NCBI RefSeq assembly: GCF_963677005.1
Contig: NZ_OY781616.1
Coordinates: forward strand, 689,501 to 753,500
Direction of reading: 5' to 3'
Length of the DNA stretch: 64,000 nt
Source of the DNA: Maridesulfovibrio sp.
GTDB lineage: Bacteria; Desulfobacterota; Desulfovibrionia; Desulfovibrionales; Desulfovibrionaceae
Translations under genes and position numbers: made by a program
Notes under the pieces: generated by a model
What the model saw: the letters and a program-made list of their open reading frames with translations, nothing else
Told to the model about the DNA's origin: nothing
The model's database searches: none
Part shown: one piece after another, positions 1-7,804 of the stretch
How positions within the stretch are numbered: position 1 is the first letter of the stretch
Layout: each line of letters begins with the position of its first letter

Positions 1-177
1 GACCAGAGCAATGGCTCCGAGAATCATGATGAAATCCCAGCTCATTGCGCTCGGCTGATACAGTTTCCAGATTGCGGCAAGGGCCAGCACCAGCCAGTTG
101 GCAGGCAGTCCGAATATGTGCAGGGCCAGTGAGCAGAGCATGAGCAGTATCACCAGCACCGCAAGTGCAGTAATCAT
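1..177 (-). CDS. DUF456-like small membrane protein (N-terminal part, truncated by window edge)
   Basis: An open frame begins with ATG at 177 on the minus strand and runs off the left edge, giving 59 residues. It is almost entirely hydrophobic, starting MITALAVLVILLM, with a glycine/proline-containing second segment (FGLPANWLVLALA) that resembles the repeated helices of DUF456 membrane proteins. A GAGG ribosome-binding site lies inside the last codons of the upstream phenylacetate-CoA ligase gene, three bases away, so it is probably the next gene of that operon. Function of the family is unknown. The family name rests on general resemblance; that it is a membrane protein is much surer. Confidence 0.6.
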   Translation of the reverse strand, partial: MITALAVLVILLMLCSLALHIFGLPANWLVLALAAIWKLYQPSAMSWDFIMILGAIALV

Positions 178-180
178 CCG

Positions 181-1479
181 TTAATCCTCTACGTCTCTCA
201 GGTCTATAACCCGCTGAGCCTTTCCTTCCGATTTGGGGATGGAGTTGTGCTGTACAAGCTCAATCCTGGGAGTAACAAGTATCTCATCGCGAAGCAGGGA
301 GGAAAGTTTTTTCTGCAATCCCTGCAGGGCCCGCATGTCTTCTACAAAGAATTCGTCCTTGACTTCAACCTTGACCCTGATCTGATCAATGAATCCTTCC
401 TTGATCAGTTCGATAACATAGTTCTGGGCCACTTCGGGAACTCCCATGATGATTTTTTCAATCTGCATGGGATAAATGTTTACGCCCTTGATGATAAGCA
501 TGTCATCAGCGCGGCCGAGGATGCGGTCTATGCGGCGGGAAGTTCTCCCGCATTTGCATTCACCCGGCAGAAAGCGGGTGAGGTCTTTTGTGCGGTAGCG
601 GATTATGGGCATCCCTTCGCGGGTGATGGTGGTCATGACCAGTTCGCCCACTTCTCCGTCTTCAACAGGTTCTCCTGTTTCGGGATTAACTATTTCCGCT
701 ATGAAGGCGTCTTCCCACACGTGCATACCGTTCTGCTCGGTACATTCAAAGGCTACACCGGGACCGTTCATTTCCGAGAGCCCATAGGAGTTGTAGGCCT
801 TGATGTGCATCAGTTCTTCAATTTTTCTGCGGGTATGTTCGGTGTGCGGCTCGGCTCCGATAAGGGCTGTTTTCCATGGCATTTCTGCCGGTTCAAAGCC
901 TTCCTCGCGGACCTTGCCTGCAAAATAAAGTGCGAAAGAGGGAATGATGTGCAGGGCGGTGACATTGAAATCGCGGATGAGTTTGATCTGCCGTTTTGTG
1001 TTTCCCGCACCGGCCGGGATGGTCAGGCAGCCAAGCCGTTCAGCACCGTAGTGGATGCCGAGCCCGCCGGTAAAAAGACCGTATCCGGACATGTTCTGGA
1101 AAACGTCACTGCGCCTTATGCCAATGGCGTACATTGACCGGGCCATGAGATCGGCCCAGGTATCAAGGTCTTTCTGGGTATAGAAGACAGCGGTGGGGGT
1201 GCCGGTAGTCCCGGAAGATGCGTGCAGACGGACAAATTCATCCAGCGGTTTGGTCAGCAGTCCGTATGGATACTGTGAACGCAGGTCGTCCTTGGTGGTA
1301 AAGGGAAATTTGCGGATGTCGTCTACACAGGAGATTGACGAAGGACTGAGATTGTTCTTTTTGAAAACTTCACTGTAATACGGAGAATCGGCCGCCCGCT
1401 CGACAGTCTTTTTCAACCTTTTTACCTGGAGTTTTTCCAGTTCCTTGCGTTCGAGGGTCTCGGCTTCGTGAAAGTACAT
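181..1479 (-). CDS. paaK: Phenylacetate-CoA ligase family protein, copy 1 (AMP-forming)
   Basis: 432 residues, the usual length of PaaK-type adenylate-forming ligases, which activate phenylacetate or related aryl acids to the CoA thioester with ATP. Visible signatures are the phosphate-binding SSGTTGTPT loop near residue 90, YGLSE in the middle, the RYRTKDLTR motif with a CKCGRT cysteine pair, and the C-terminal lysine in a SEGKAQR context. The start has a GGAGA site 8 bases upstream. It lies 53 bp after dnaB on the same strand, so it may be read through from the ribosomal-protein/dnaB transcript. A second copy at 18304-19611 has a dedicated attenuator, which this copy lacks. Substrate is not determined from sequence. 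Confidence 0.9.
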   Translation of the reverse strand: MYFHEAETLERKELEKLQVKRLKKTVERAADSPYYSEVFKKNNLSPSSISCVDDIRKFPFTTKDDLRSQYPYGLLTKPLDEFVRLHASSGTTGTPTAVFYTQKDLDTWADLMARSMYAIGIRRSDVFQNMSGYGLFTGGLGIHYGAERLGCLTIPAGAGNTKRQIKLIRDFNVTALHIIPSFALYFAGKVREEGFEPAEMPWKTALIGAEPHTEHTRRKIEELMHIKAYNSYGLSEMNGPGVAFECTEQNGMHVWEDAFIAEIVNPETGEPVEDGEVGELVMTTITREGMPIIRYRTKDLTRFLPGECKCGRTSRRIDRILGRADDMLIIKGVNIYPMQIEKIIMGVPEVAQNYVIELIKEGFIDQIRVKVEVKDEFFVEDMRALQGLQKKLSSLLRDEILVTPRIELVQHNSIPKSEGKAQRVIDLRDVED

Positions 1480-1532
1480 ATTCTGTCTCCGTGTAGTTGT
1501 TGGCTGTGGGCCACATCAAGAATATGTATCCG

Positions 1533-2975
1533 TTATTCGTCACCATATTCTGACGGGTATGTTTCCGGGCTCGGGTTTTCAAAGGCCGTGTAGCTCCCGA
1601 AGAAGCGCAGCTGCACTATTCCGGTAGGGCCGTTACGCTGCTTGCCGATGATAACCTCGGCAGTATTCGTAAGCGGTTTGTCCTCTTTCTTGTTGTAGAA
1701 GTCCTCGCGAAAGAGAAAGAGGATGATGTCCGCGTCCTGCTCGATAGCACCGGATTCACGCAGGTCCGACATCATGGGCCGTTTGTCGGTACGCTCCTCA
1801 ACTTTGCGGTTAAGCTGCGACAGGGCTATTACTGGGATATTCAGCTCCTTGGCTAGAGCCTTGAGGGATCTTGAAATATCGGAAATTTCCTGTTCACGCG
1901 AGTCAACCCTGGCACTGGACCTCATGAGCTGGAGATAATCGATCATAACCAGCCCCAGGTTGTGCTGGGATTTGAGCCTGCGGCAGCGGGCCCTGAGTTC
2001 CATGGTAGAAATTGCAGGGGTATCGTCTATGAAAAGAGGAGCTTGTGAGAGATCATTAGCTGCATCGTAAAGTTTTGTCCAGTCCTCGTCATCCAACTGG
2101 CCGGTTCTCAGGCGCGACAGATCCACTTTCCCGTGGCAGGCAAGCATACGGCTCATCAACTGGCCCATGGACATTTCAAGGGAGAATACGGCAGTGGTCA
2201 CTCCGCTGTGGATGGCTGCACGCATGGCAACGTTCAGGGCAAAGGCTGTTTTACCCATACTCGGGCGCCCTGCGATAATGATCAGGTCCGAATTCTGCAA
2301 CCCGGCAGTCATTTCATCAAAACGGTGATAAGTGGTCTGGATTCCTGTGATCAGGGATTTGCTGTCGACCCTGCGTTCCAATTCCTTGAAAACATCAGCT
2401 ACGAGTTCCTTACTGCCCTTGATGGTGGTATTTTTTCTGGCATCAGTGATCTCAAAGATGGACTGTTCGGAATGATCAAGCAGTTCCTTTACGTCCTGAG
2501 TTTCAAAGCTTTCGTTGATTATTCCGGCCGCAGTGTCGATAAGTCTGCGCTGGATGGCTTTTTCTGAAACTATTTCTGCGTGATGCAGGGCGTTTGCAGC
2601 GCTTACCACCGAGTTCGCCAGTTCGGCCAGATATACCGGGCCGCCGACGCTGTCTATTTTGGCTCCGGCAGTCAGGTATTCGTTTACCGTGACCAGATCT
2701 ATCGGTGAGTTCTTGGAGTAGAGCGCTTCGAATGCCCGGAAGATTTCCTGATGGGCAGGGGAGTAGAAATCATCGGAGTTGACGATGTCTACCAGGTCGT
2801 TGAAAATGGTATTACTAAGGAAAACCCCGCCGATCACAGCCTGCTCGGCTTCGAGGTTGTGGGGAGGGACTTTGCGCAGTAAATCGGACGAAGCGTCGTT
2901 TGACGCTCCGCCCGATTTGTAATCTGAGCCTGAATTATGCTTCTTCTGTCTCTGCTTCTGCATCTGCTGCAACAT
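1533..2975 (-). CDS. dnaB: Replicative DNA helicase DnaB
   Basis: 480 residues. This hexameric helicase unwinds DNA at the replication fork. The N-terminal domain begins at LLRKVPPHNLEAEQ around residue 34, and the RecA-like domain carries Walker A GRPSMGKTA, Walker B MIDYLQLM and the SQLNRKVE arginine region. No start codon lies between the end of rplI and the conserved region, so translation must begin at ATG 2975 or 2963 inside the rplI end, a 41 or 29 bp overlap. That places a low-complexity N-terminal extension (KHNSGSDYKSGG) over a strong hairpin at 2881-2918. DnaB following rplI is a common bacterial arrangement. Confidence 0.95.
   Translation of the reverse strand: MLQQMQKQRQKKHNSGSDYKSGGASNDASSDLLRKVPPHNLEAEQAVIGGVFLSNTIFNDLVDIVNSDDFYSPAHQEIFRAFEALYSKNSPIDLVTVNEYLTAGAKIDSVGGPVYLAELANSVVSAANALHHAEIVSEKAIQRRLIDTAAGIINESFETQDVKELLDHSEQSIFEITDARKNTTIKGSKELVADVFKELERRVDSKSLITGIQTTYHRFDEMTAGLQNSDLIIIAGRPSMGKTAFALNVAMRAAIHSGVTTAVFSLEMSMGQLMSRMLACHGKVDLSRLRTGQLDDEDWTKLYDAANDLSQAPLFIDDTPAISTMELRARCRRLKSQHNLGLVMIDYLQLMRSSARVDSREQEISDISRSLKALAKELNIPVIALSQLNRKVEERTDKRPMMSDLRESGAIEQDADIILFLFREDFYNKKEDKPLTNTAEVIIGKQRNGPTGIVQLRFFGSYTAFENPSPETYPSEYGDE
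2881..2918 (-). promoter_or_regulatory. 17-bp RNA hairpin just after the rplI stop codon, inside the dnaB reading frame
   Basis: Read on the minus (mRNA) strand, arms AAATCGGGCGGAGCGTC and GACGCTTCGTCCGATTT flank the loop AAAC. All 17 positions pair in RNA, two of them as G-U. On the opposite strand those two would be A-C mismatches, so the element is shaped for RNA. It begins 16 bases after the rplI stop. No long U-run follows, so it is more likely a processing, stability or partial-termination element than a full terminator. It is translated as part of the DnaB N-terminus. Confidence 0.6.
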
Positions 2976-3474
2976 CTTCAGCTGCGGTTTCGGCTTCAGC
3001 TTCTTCGACAGGCTCTTCTTCTACCGGTGCGCCTACTTTGGCAACAACCAGTTTTACTTCACCGCGTACTTCGGGGTGAAGCTTGATTTCGATTTCGTAT
3101 TCGCCCAGGGAGCGGATAGGATCGGACAGCAGAATTTTTCTGCGGTCGATATCAAAACCCAGTTCTTCGATAGCTTCGGCAATGTTTACTGCGGTAACGG
3201 AACCGTAGAGTTTATCGCCTTCACCAACGCGAACTTCGATTTTGATTTCAATTTCAGCAAGCCTGTCCCTGAGGCCTTCGGCCTGGGTACGGAGGTTGTC
3301 TGCCATTTCCTGAAGCTTTCTCTTCTCAAGTTCAAACTGCTTGAGGTTGGCTTCGGAAGCGGGCATGGCCAGTCCCTGAGGAATCAGGTAGTTGCGGCCG
3401 TAACCGGGCTTGACGGATACAATTTCGCCAAGGCGTCCGAGAGCGTCTACATCGGCACGTAAAATCAGTTTCAT
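2935..3474 (-). CDS. rplI: 50S ribosomal protein L9 with acidic C-terminal tail
   Basis: 179 residues. It begins MKLILRADVDALGRLGEIVSVKPGYGRNYL, the conserved L9 N-terminal domain that binds 23S rRNA, followed by the central helix and the C-terminal domain ending near VAKVGAP (about residue 149). The last 30 residues are almost only Glu, Ala, Asp and Val. They exceed the usual length of about 148-150 and form a disordered acidic tail. The end overlaps the start of dnaB. It is the third gene of rpsF-rpsR-rplI-dnaB, 9 bp after rpsR, with a GGGGGAC site before its ATG. Confidence 0.96.
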   Translation of the reverse strand: MKLILRADVDALGRLGEIVSVKPGYGRNYLIPQGLAMPASEANLKQFELEKRKLQEMADNLRTQAEGLRDRLAEIEIKIEVRVGEGDKLYGSVTAVNIAEAIEELGFDIDRRKILLSDPIRSLGEYEIEIKLHPEVRGEVKLVVAKVGAPVEEEPVEEAEAETAAEDVAADAEAETEEA

Positions 3475-3483
3475 GTCGTCCCC

Positions 3484-3744
3484 CTAGATGCTCTTTTTCT
3501 TTACTTCAGTGCTGTGCACGGTGGTGTAAAGCATAAGGGCCATCTGTCTGGAACGTTTGATTTCAGTGGTCAGACGACGCTGATGCTTGGCGCATGTACC
3601 GGTAATTCTGCGGGCAATGATTTTGCCGCGTTCGGTTACAAAGTCCTTGAGAATGTCGGGACGTTTATAATCGAGAGGAAGGTTCGGGTCGGCGCAGAAG
3701 CGGCAGAACTTTCTCTTGGGAGTGAACTTTTTCTTGAATGCCAT
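3484..3744 (-). CDS. rpsR: 30S ribosomal protein S18
   Basis: 86 residues and basic, with [17 protein letters not shown] at the start and the conserved central region through [16 protein letters not shown] and [15 protein letters not shown]. The CxxC pair plus the later Cys and His form the zinc-ligand set of the C+ type of S18. The protein sits with S6 on the platform of the 30S subunit. Its GGAGG site overlaps the rpsF stop region, so the two genes are translationally linked, as expected for partners that bind as a heterodimer. Confidence 0.97.
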   Translation of the reverse strand: MAFKKKFTPKRKFCRFCADPNLPLDYKRPDILKDFVTERGKIIARRITGTCAKHQRRLTTEIKRSRQMALMLYTTVHSTEVKKKSI

Positions 3745-3746
3745 GA

Positions 3747-4058
3747 TTAAGCCTCCTGTTCCTGTTCTTTATCGTCAAGTTTGACGGTAACGAACTTGAA
3801 AATGCCGTCGGTGATACGGATGTTGCGTTCGAGTTCGGCAACCAGCGGACCGGGTGCGGTGATAACGAGACGCACGTAGTATCCACGGGTCTGGTTCTGG
3901 ACAGGGTAAGCCAACTGGCGGGAACCCCAATCGTCGATTTCGTCCATCTTTCCGCCTTCGCGGTCGATGATTGCGATGAGTCCTTCAACGATTTCCTTGC
4001 GGCTGTCGCTTGCAAGTTCAGGGCTCAAAAGCAAAAGCACTTCATACTTTCTGAGCAT
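3747..4058 (-). CDS. rpsF: 30S ribosomal protein S6
   Basis: 103 residues from the ATG at 4058 ([15 protein letters not shown]). The open frame extends 18 codons further upstream, but only the 4058 start has a strong AAGGAGG site (10 bases away) and matches the family N-terminus. Typical S6 features are the [11 protein letters not shown] strand, the [19 protein letters not shown] core and the end [11 protein letters not shown]6 binds 16S rRNA with S18. First gene of the ribosomal-protein/dnaB operon. The leader between the promoter and the gene contains a GCCCTT/AAGGGC hairpin; I could not confirm the known S6-S18 autoregulatory motif in it. Confidence 0.97.
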   Translation of the reverse strand: MLRKYEVLLLLSPELASDSRKEIVEGLIAIIDREGGKMDEIDDWGSRQLAYPVQNQTRGYYVRLVITAPGPLVAELERNIRITDGIFKFVTVKLDDKEQEQEA

Positions 4059-4121
4059 TAATAAATCCTCCTTGTGGTCTGTGGCCCTTTCCTTAAAGTA
4101 AGGGCAAGGCAAAAAGGGATC

Positions 4122-4148
4122 ATTATTCCCTTGCCCGACTCATGTCAA
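4122..4148 (-). promoter_or_regulatory. Candidate promoter for rpsF-rpsR-rplI-dnaB
   Basis: On the minus strand, a perfect -35 TTGACA (4148-4143) and a -10 AATAAT (4127-4122) are separated by 15 bp. That spacing is slightly short but usable. The pair lies between the fabI terminator and rpsF. An inverted repeat (GGGCAAGG/CCTTGCCC, about 4102-4136) overlaps the -10 region and could bind a regulator or form part of the leader. Confidence 0.5.
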
Positions 4149-4177
4149 GCCGGAAAGGCAATATATCCCAAAATTTG

Positions 4178-4205
4178 AAAAGCCGGAAGCTGATTTGCTT
4201 CCGGC
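4178..4205 (-). terminator. Intrinsic terminator of fabI
   Basis: Arms GCCGGAAGC and GCTTCCGGC with a 6-base loop, followed on the minus strand by TTTT. It lies 106 bp after the fabI stop and just upstream of the rpsF promoter. Confidence 0.8.
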
Positions 4206-4310
4206 CTCTGTTTTCTTCTGTAATGTGCAGAGCTGAGTGGGCAATAAGTCTTTCCGTACGTAGAGTCCTACGGGTTGCTAGCCTGACTGTTCTGCTTCTG
4301 TTCAGCCGAG

Positions 4311-5075
4311 TTAAATACCGGTTGTGTTGTAGCCGCTGTCCACGAAATGCACTTCTCCGGTTACACCGCTGGCAAGGTCTGAAGCAAGGTATACAGCTGA
4401 TTTGCCTACGTCTTCAGTGGTGACGTTGCGGCCGAGAGGTGCGCGTTCTTCGATATGTGCGAAGATGGACTTGAAACCTGATATGCCCGAGGATGCCAGG
4501 GTCTTTATGGGACCGGCGCTCAGAGCGTTTACCCGGATGTCCTTTTTGCCCATGTCAACGGCCAGATAGCGAACGCTTGCTTCAAGGGCTGCTTTTGCCA
4601 CACCCATTACATTGTAGTTGGTGATGGCCTTAGTCGATCCCAGATATGTCATGGCCATTACTGATGAGCCGGGCTTGAGCAGAGGCTCGTAGGCATGACA
4701 GAGGCTGACCAGAGAATAGGACGAAACGTCCAGAGCAAGGTGGAAGCCGTCGCGGGAAGTATCGATGTAGCGGTTTTTGAGGTCATCACGGTTGGCGAAT
4801 GCCACGGAGTGAACAAGGATGTCCGCATCTCCCCATTTTTCTTTTACAAGGGCAGCGGACTGTGCAACGCTTTCATCGCTGCTTACATCACACTGGAAGG
4901 TGAACTCTCCGCCCAGTTCCTCGCTGATGGGGTCTACACGTTTCTGAATTGCTTCGTTGACGTAGCTGAAGGCCACTCTGGCTCCGTGCGCTTTGAATTG
5001 CTGGGCTATGCCGTAGGCAATGCTTTTGTCATTTGCAACTCCGAAAATCAGTGCTTTTTTTCCTTCCAGCAGCAT
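4311..5075 (-). CDS. fabI: Enoyl-[acyl-carrier-protein] reductase (NADH), FabI
   Basis: 254 residues. It reduces trans-2-enoyl-ACP in the last step of each round of type II fatty acid synthesis. The N-terminal GVANDKSIAYGIA nucleotide-binding motif and the catalytic YNVMGVAKAALE (Tyr and Lys, 6 residues apart), preceded by another Tyr in TYLGSTKA, match FabI. The position where some FabIs have Gly (inhibitor pocket, HSIGFAP) is Ala here (HSVAFAN), as in other natural FabIs. An AAGGAG site lies 7 bases upstream. It is a single-gene unit with its own terminator. Confidence 0.96.
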   Translation of the reverse strand: MLLEGKKALIFGVANDKSIAYGIAQQFKAHGARVAFSYVNEAIQKRVDPISEELGGEFTFQCDVSSDESVAQSAALVKEKWGDADILVHSVAFANRDDLKNRYIDTSRDGFHLALDVSSYSLVSLCHAYEPLLKPGSSVMAMTYLGSTKAITNYNVMGVAKAALEASVRYLAVDMGKKDIRVNALSAGPIKTLASSGISGFKSIFAHIEERAPLGRNVTTEDVGKSAVYLASDLASGVTGEVHFVDSGYNTTGI

Positions 5076-5394
5076 TGGTATCTCCTTGTTTTGTCATTCT
5101 GTACTGTTCCGGCATCCAAGTAGTGACTGTTGCCGAATTTCCCTCCGATACCTTATGCATCGCTAACGAGGGAGAACGCTTCATAATGCCTTCCAGTGCC
5201 GATTAATCAGCAGAGTCCGGAAGGAGAATATAGTTATAGTTTGCGCAATATTTTCAGGTTGACGGGATGAACCGTAAAAAAAAGATTCATCTCGCCCCCG
5301 AAGCCCGGACCGTCCTGAGAATTCATGATCAGTCTTTGCGCGGGCGGGTCCGCAATCAGCAGACAGCCGGGGTTGCGGATTTGGCACATGGATA
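5076..5394. other. 319-bp intergenic region between fabI and purC
   Basis: No gene seen. On the minus strand, downstream of purC, there is a run of eight T (5276-5283 region) preceded by only a tiny AGAT/ATCT stem, so a clear terminator cannot be named. A GATGAA...TTCATC inverted repeat spans it. The fabI promoter should be here; TATAAC and TATATT near 5225-5245 are possible -10 elements without a convincing -35. Confidence 0.4.
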
Positions 5395-6294
5395 TCAGCC
5401 GAGTTCTTTCCCGGTCAGGAGCGTGAACGCTTCCATGTATTTCTGTCTTGTTCTGGCAGCGATATCAGCGGGTATTTTCGGTGCCGGAGGCTGTTTGTTG
5501 AATTTGATTTCAGTCAGCCAGTCGCGAAGATACTGCTTGTCGAAGCTGGGTTGGGATTTCCCCGGTTCGTAGCCTTCCATGGGCCAGAAGCGCGAAGAGT
5601 CCGGAGTCAGTACTTCGTCAATGAGAATCAGTTCCCCGTCAACAATTCCGAATTCGAATTTGGTATCTGCTATGATGATGCCTTTTTCACGGGCGTAATC
5701 ACGTCCGCGGCGGTAGATGGACAGGGTAACGTCCTGAACTTTTTCAAGCAGATCGGAACCGAGCATTTCCATGGCCTTGTCAACGGTGATATTTTCATCG
5801 TGCTCACCCAGATCCGCTTTGGTGGACGGGGTGAAAAGAGGCTGCTCAAGCATGTCCGATTCCTGCAGACCGGCAGGCAGTTTATGGCCGGACACTTCTC
5901 CGGTGGCAAGGTAGTCCTTCCAGCCGGAACCGGTGATGTAGCCGCGCACGATGCACTCTATGGGCAGGGGCTGGGCCTTCTTGACCAGAACGGAGCGGCC
6001 TTCAAGCTGGTCGCGGTACTTGTGGAGCACTTCGGGATAATCTTCCACATCTGAAGCAATCAGGTGGTTGGGAACGATGTCCTTGAACATGTCCATCCAG
6101 AACAGAGTGATCTGGTTGAGTATTTTGCCTTTATCTTCAATGGGATCGGGCATGATCACATCGTAGGCGGAAATTCTGTCCGTGGTGACCAGAAGCAGTT
6201 TATCGCCTTCAACTTCGTAAATGTCGCGAACTTTACCGCGGGAGAGCAGTTTCAGTTCTTTGATATCAGTTTCAATTACATATGATTTGGACAT
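5395..6294 (-). CDS. purC: Phosphoribosylaminoimidazole-succinocarboxamide synthase (SAICAR synthetase)
   Basis: 299 residues. It joins CAIR and aspartate with ATP in purine synthesis. Family signatures are [13 protein letters not shown] near the N-terminus, [12 protein letters not shown], the [17 protein letters not shown] motif and IADTKFEFG followed by [14 protein letters not shown]. It is of the longer, roughly 300-residue type. The gene follows hisD by 12 bp, and its GAGGA site overlaps the hisD stop, so the two are co-translated. Pairing a histidine gene with a purine gene fits the shared AICAR intermediate. Confidence 0.97.
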   Translation of the reverse strand: MSKSYVIETDIKELKLLSRGKVRDIYEVEGDKLLLVTTDRISAYDVIMPDPIEDKGKILNQITLFWMDMFKDIVPNHLIASDVEDYPEVLHKYRDQLEGRSVLVKKAQPLPIECIVRGYITGSGWKDYLATGEVSGHKLPAGLQESDMLEQPLFTPSTKADLGEHDENITVDKAMEMLGSDLLEKVQDVTLSIYRRGRDYAREKGIIIADTKFEFGIVDGELILIDEVLTPDSSRFWPMEGYEPGKSQPSFDKQYLRDWLTEIKFNKQPPAPKIPADIAARTRQKYMEAFTLLTGKELG

Positions 6295-6306
6295 CAGTGT
6301 ATCCTC

Positions 6307-7611
6307 TTATTTTAGACGTGTTTCAATGGAGCGGGCGTGGGCTTCGAGTCCTTCGAGCCTGGCCAGTCTCGCGATCTTGCCGCCGTGGCGGTTTACATAA
6401 TTCCGATCAGTATAGATCAGGCTGCTCTTTTTAGTAAAGGTCTCCACCGAAAGCGCGGATGAAAACCTTGCTGTGCCGACAGTCGGCAGCACATGGTTGG
6501 GGCCTGCAAAGTAATCCCCGACCGGTTCAGGGGTGTAGTGCCCCATGAAAATTGCACCGGCATGTTTGATGAGTCCCAGTGAGCTCCAGGGGTCTTCAAA
6601 GGCCAGTTCAAGGTGTTCGGGAGCCATGTTGTTGACGAATTCGATTCCGGTATCGCGATCGGGAACGGTGACTATTGCTCCCCAGTCTTCTAGTGATTTG
6701 AGCGCAATTGTGCCTCTTGGAAGCAAGGCGGCCTGTTTTTTCAGCTCTTCCTTGACCTTGGGGCCGAGATTTTCGTCCCATGTGATGAGTATGGATGCTG
6801 CAAGAGGATCGTGTTCGGCCTGTGAAAGCAGGTCCGCGGCAACCCAAACCGGATCAGCGTGTTCGTCTGCAAGTATGGCCACTTCGCTCGGTCCGGCGAT
6901 CATGTCGATTCCGACTTCGCCGACCAACTGTGCTTTGGCGGTAGCCACAAATATGTTCCCCGGTCCTGCGAGAACATCACACGGGGCAATGGTTTCGGTT
7001 CCATATGCCAGAGCGGCGATAGCCCATGCCGAACCGCAGGCGTAAATTTCATTTATCCCCAGTTCCTGAGCCGTAGCCAGTATGTAGGGGTTCAGTGTTC
7101 CGTCCGCACGGGGCGGTGAAATAACCGCGATGCTTTTGACCCCGGCCACCTGAGCAGGAACCGCATTCATTATCATGCTGGAGATAAGAGGGGTTTCGCC
7201 TCCCTGGCCGCCGGGAACATACAGTCCCACACGGTCAACCGGTCGGATCAGCTGGCCCAGAATTGTTCCGTCTTCCCCTGTCGTCCACCATGATTCTGTC
7301 AACTGCTTGCGGTGAAAATTGCGAACATTGCGAATAGCTTCTTCAATTATTTCCAGGTCGTTGGTTTTGACTTCGGTGTAGGCGAGCCTGGCCTGATCCG
7401 TGGAAACCTTGAGCTTTTCACGGCTGAATTCAGGACAGTCGAATTTGCGGGTGTAGTCCACGAGGGCTTTGTCTCCCTCGGATTTAACTGCGGCCAGGAT
7501 TTCCTGAACAATGGAAGCCACCTTGCTGTCCGGGTTGACCCGTCCGGCAAGCCATTCCTTTACTTCGCTCCAGTCTTTTTGGCCGGAGTAATTGATGTCT
7601 CTGCAAGGCAT
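6307..7611 (-). CDS. hisD: Histidinol dehydrogenase
   Basis: 434 residues from the ATG at 7611. An ATG five codons earlier (7626) has no ribosome-binding site, whereas AAGGA stands 7 bases before 7611. It catalyses the last two oxidations of histidine synthesis (histidinol to histidine, NAD, zinc). Visible family blocks are VPGGQGGETPLISSMIMNAVPAQVAGV, the ACDVLAGPGNIFV and DMIAGPSEVAILAD motifs, DLLSQAEHDP and GPNHVLPTVGTARF, which include the zinc and catalytic His residues. It lies upstream of purC with a 12-bp gap. No His-rich leader was seen upstream. Confidence 0.96.
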   Translation of the reverse strand: MPCRDINYSGQKDWSEVKEWLAGRVNPDSKVASIVQEILAAVKSEGDKALVDYTRKFDCPEFSREKLKVSTDQARLAYTEVKTNDLEIIEEAIRNVRNFHRKQLTESWWTTGEDGTILGQLIRPVDRVGLYVPGGQGGETPLISSMIMNAVPAQVAGVKSIAVISPPRADGTLNPYILATAQELGINEIYACGSAWAIAALAYGTETIAPCDVLAGPGNIFVATAKAQLVGEVGIDMIAGPSEVAILADEHADPVWVAADLLSQAEHDPLAASILITWDENLGPKVKEELKKQAALLPRGTIALKSLEDWGAIVTVPDRDTGIEFVNNMAPEHLELAFEDPWSSLGLIKHAGAIFMGHYTPEPVGDYFAGPNHVLPTVGTARFSSALSVETFTKKSSLIYTDRNYVNRHGGKIARLARLEGLEAHARSIETRLK

Positions 7612-7741
7612 AGAAGTTTCCTTCATTTAATGATGTGAAAAAAATGTATGGTTAACTGAAGAATAGTTTTCAAGATGTGTTTGTCCATTAGCGCAATGCT
7701 TTTCAAAAGTCGAGAAGAATAGGGGGCGCTGTCGGTAAACT

Positions 7742-7772
7742 AAAAAGGGCCGGAAGCAGTTGCTTCCGGCCC
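7742..7772 (-). terminator. Intrinsic terminator of the porin gene
   Basis: Arms GGGCCGGAAGC and GCTTCCGGCCC with a 4-base loop, followed on the minus strand by TTTTT. It starts 32 bp after the porin stop codon. Confidence 0.85.
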
Positions 7773-7804
7773 CCGGCGTCAGGACTTTAATGTTCTAAGA
7801 TTTA

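Noticed and set aside
4059..4140. S6-S18 autoregulatory RNA in the rpsF leader
   Set aside because: Short hairpins are present, but I could not match the conserved motif by eye.
4311..5075. Inhibitor-resistance mutation in FabI (Ala at the usual Gly position)
   Set aside because: Ala occurs naturally at this site in other wild-type FabI enzymes.
5181..5387. Minus-strand 68-codon frame between fabI and purC
   Set aside because: No ribosome-binding site, no recognisable features, irregular composition.
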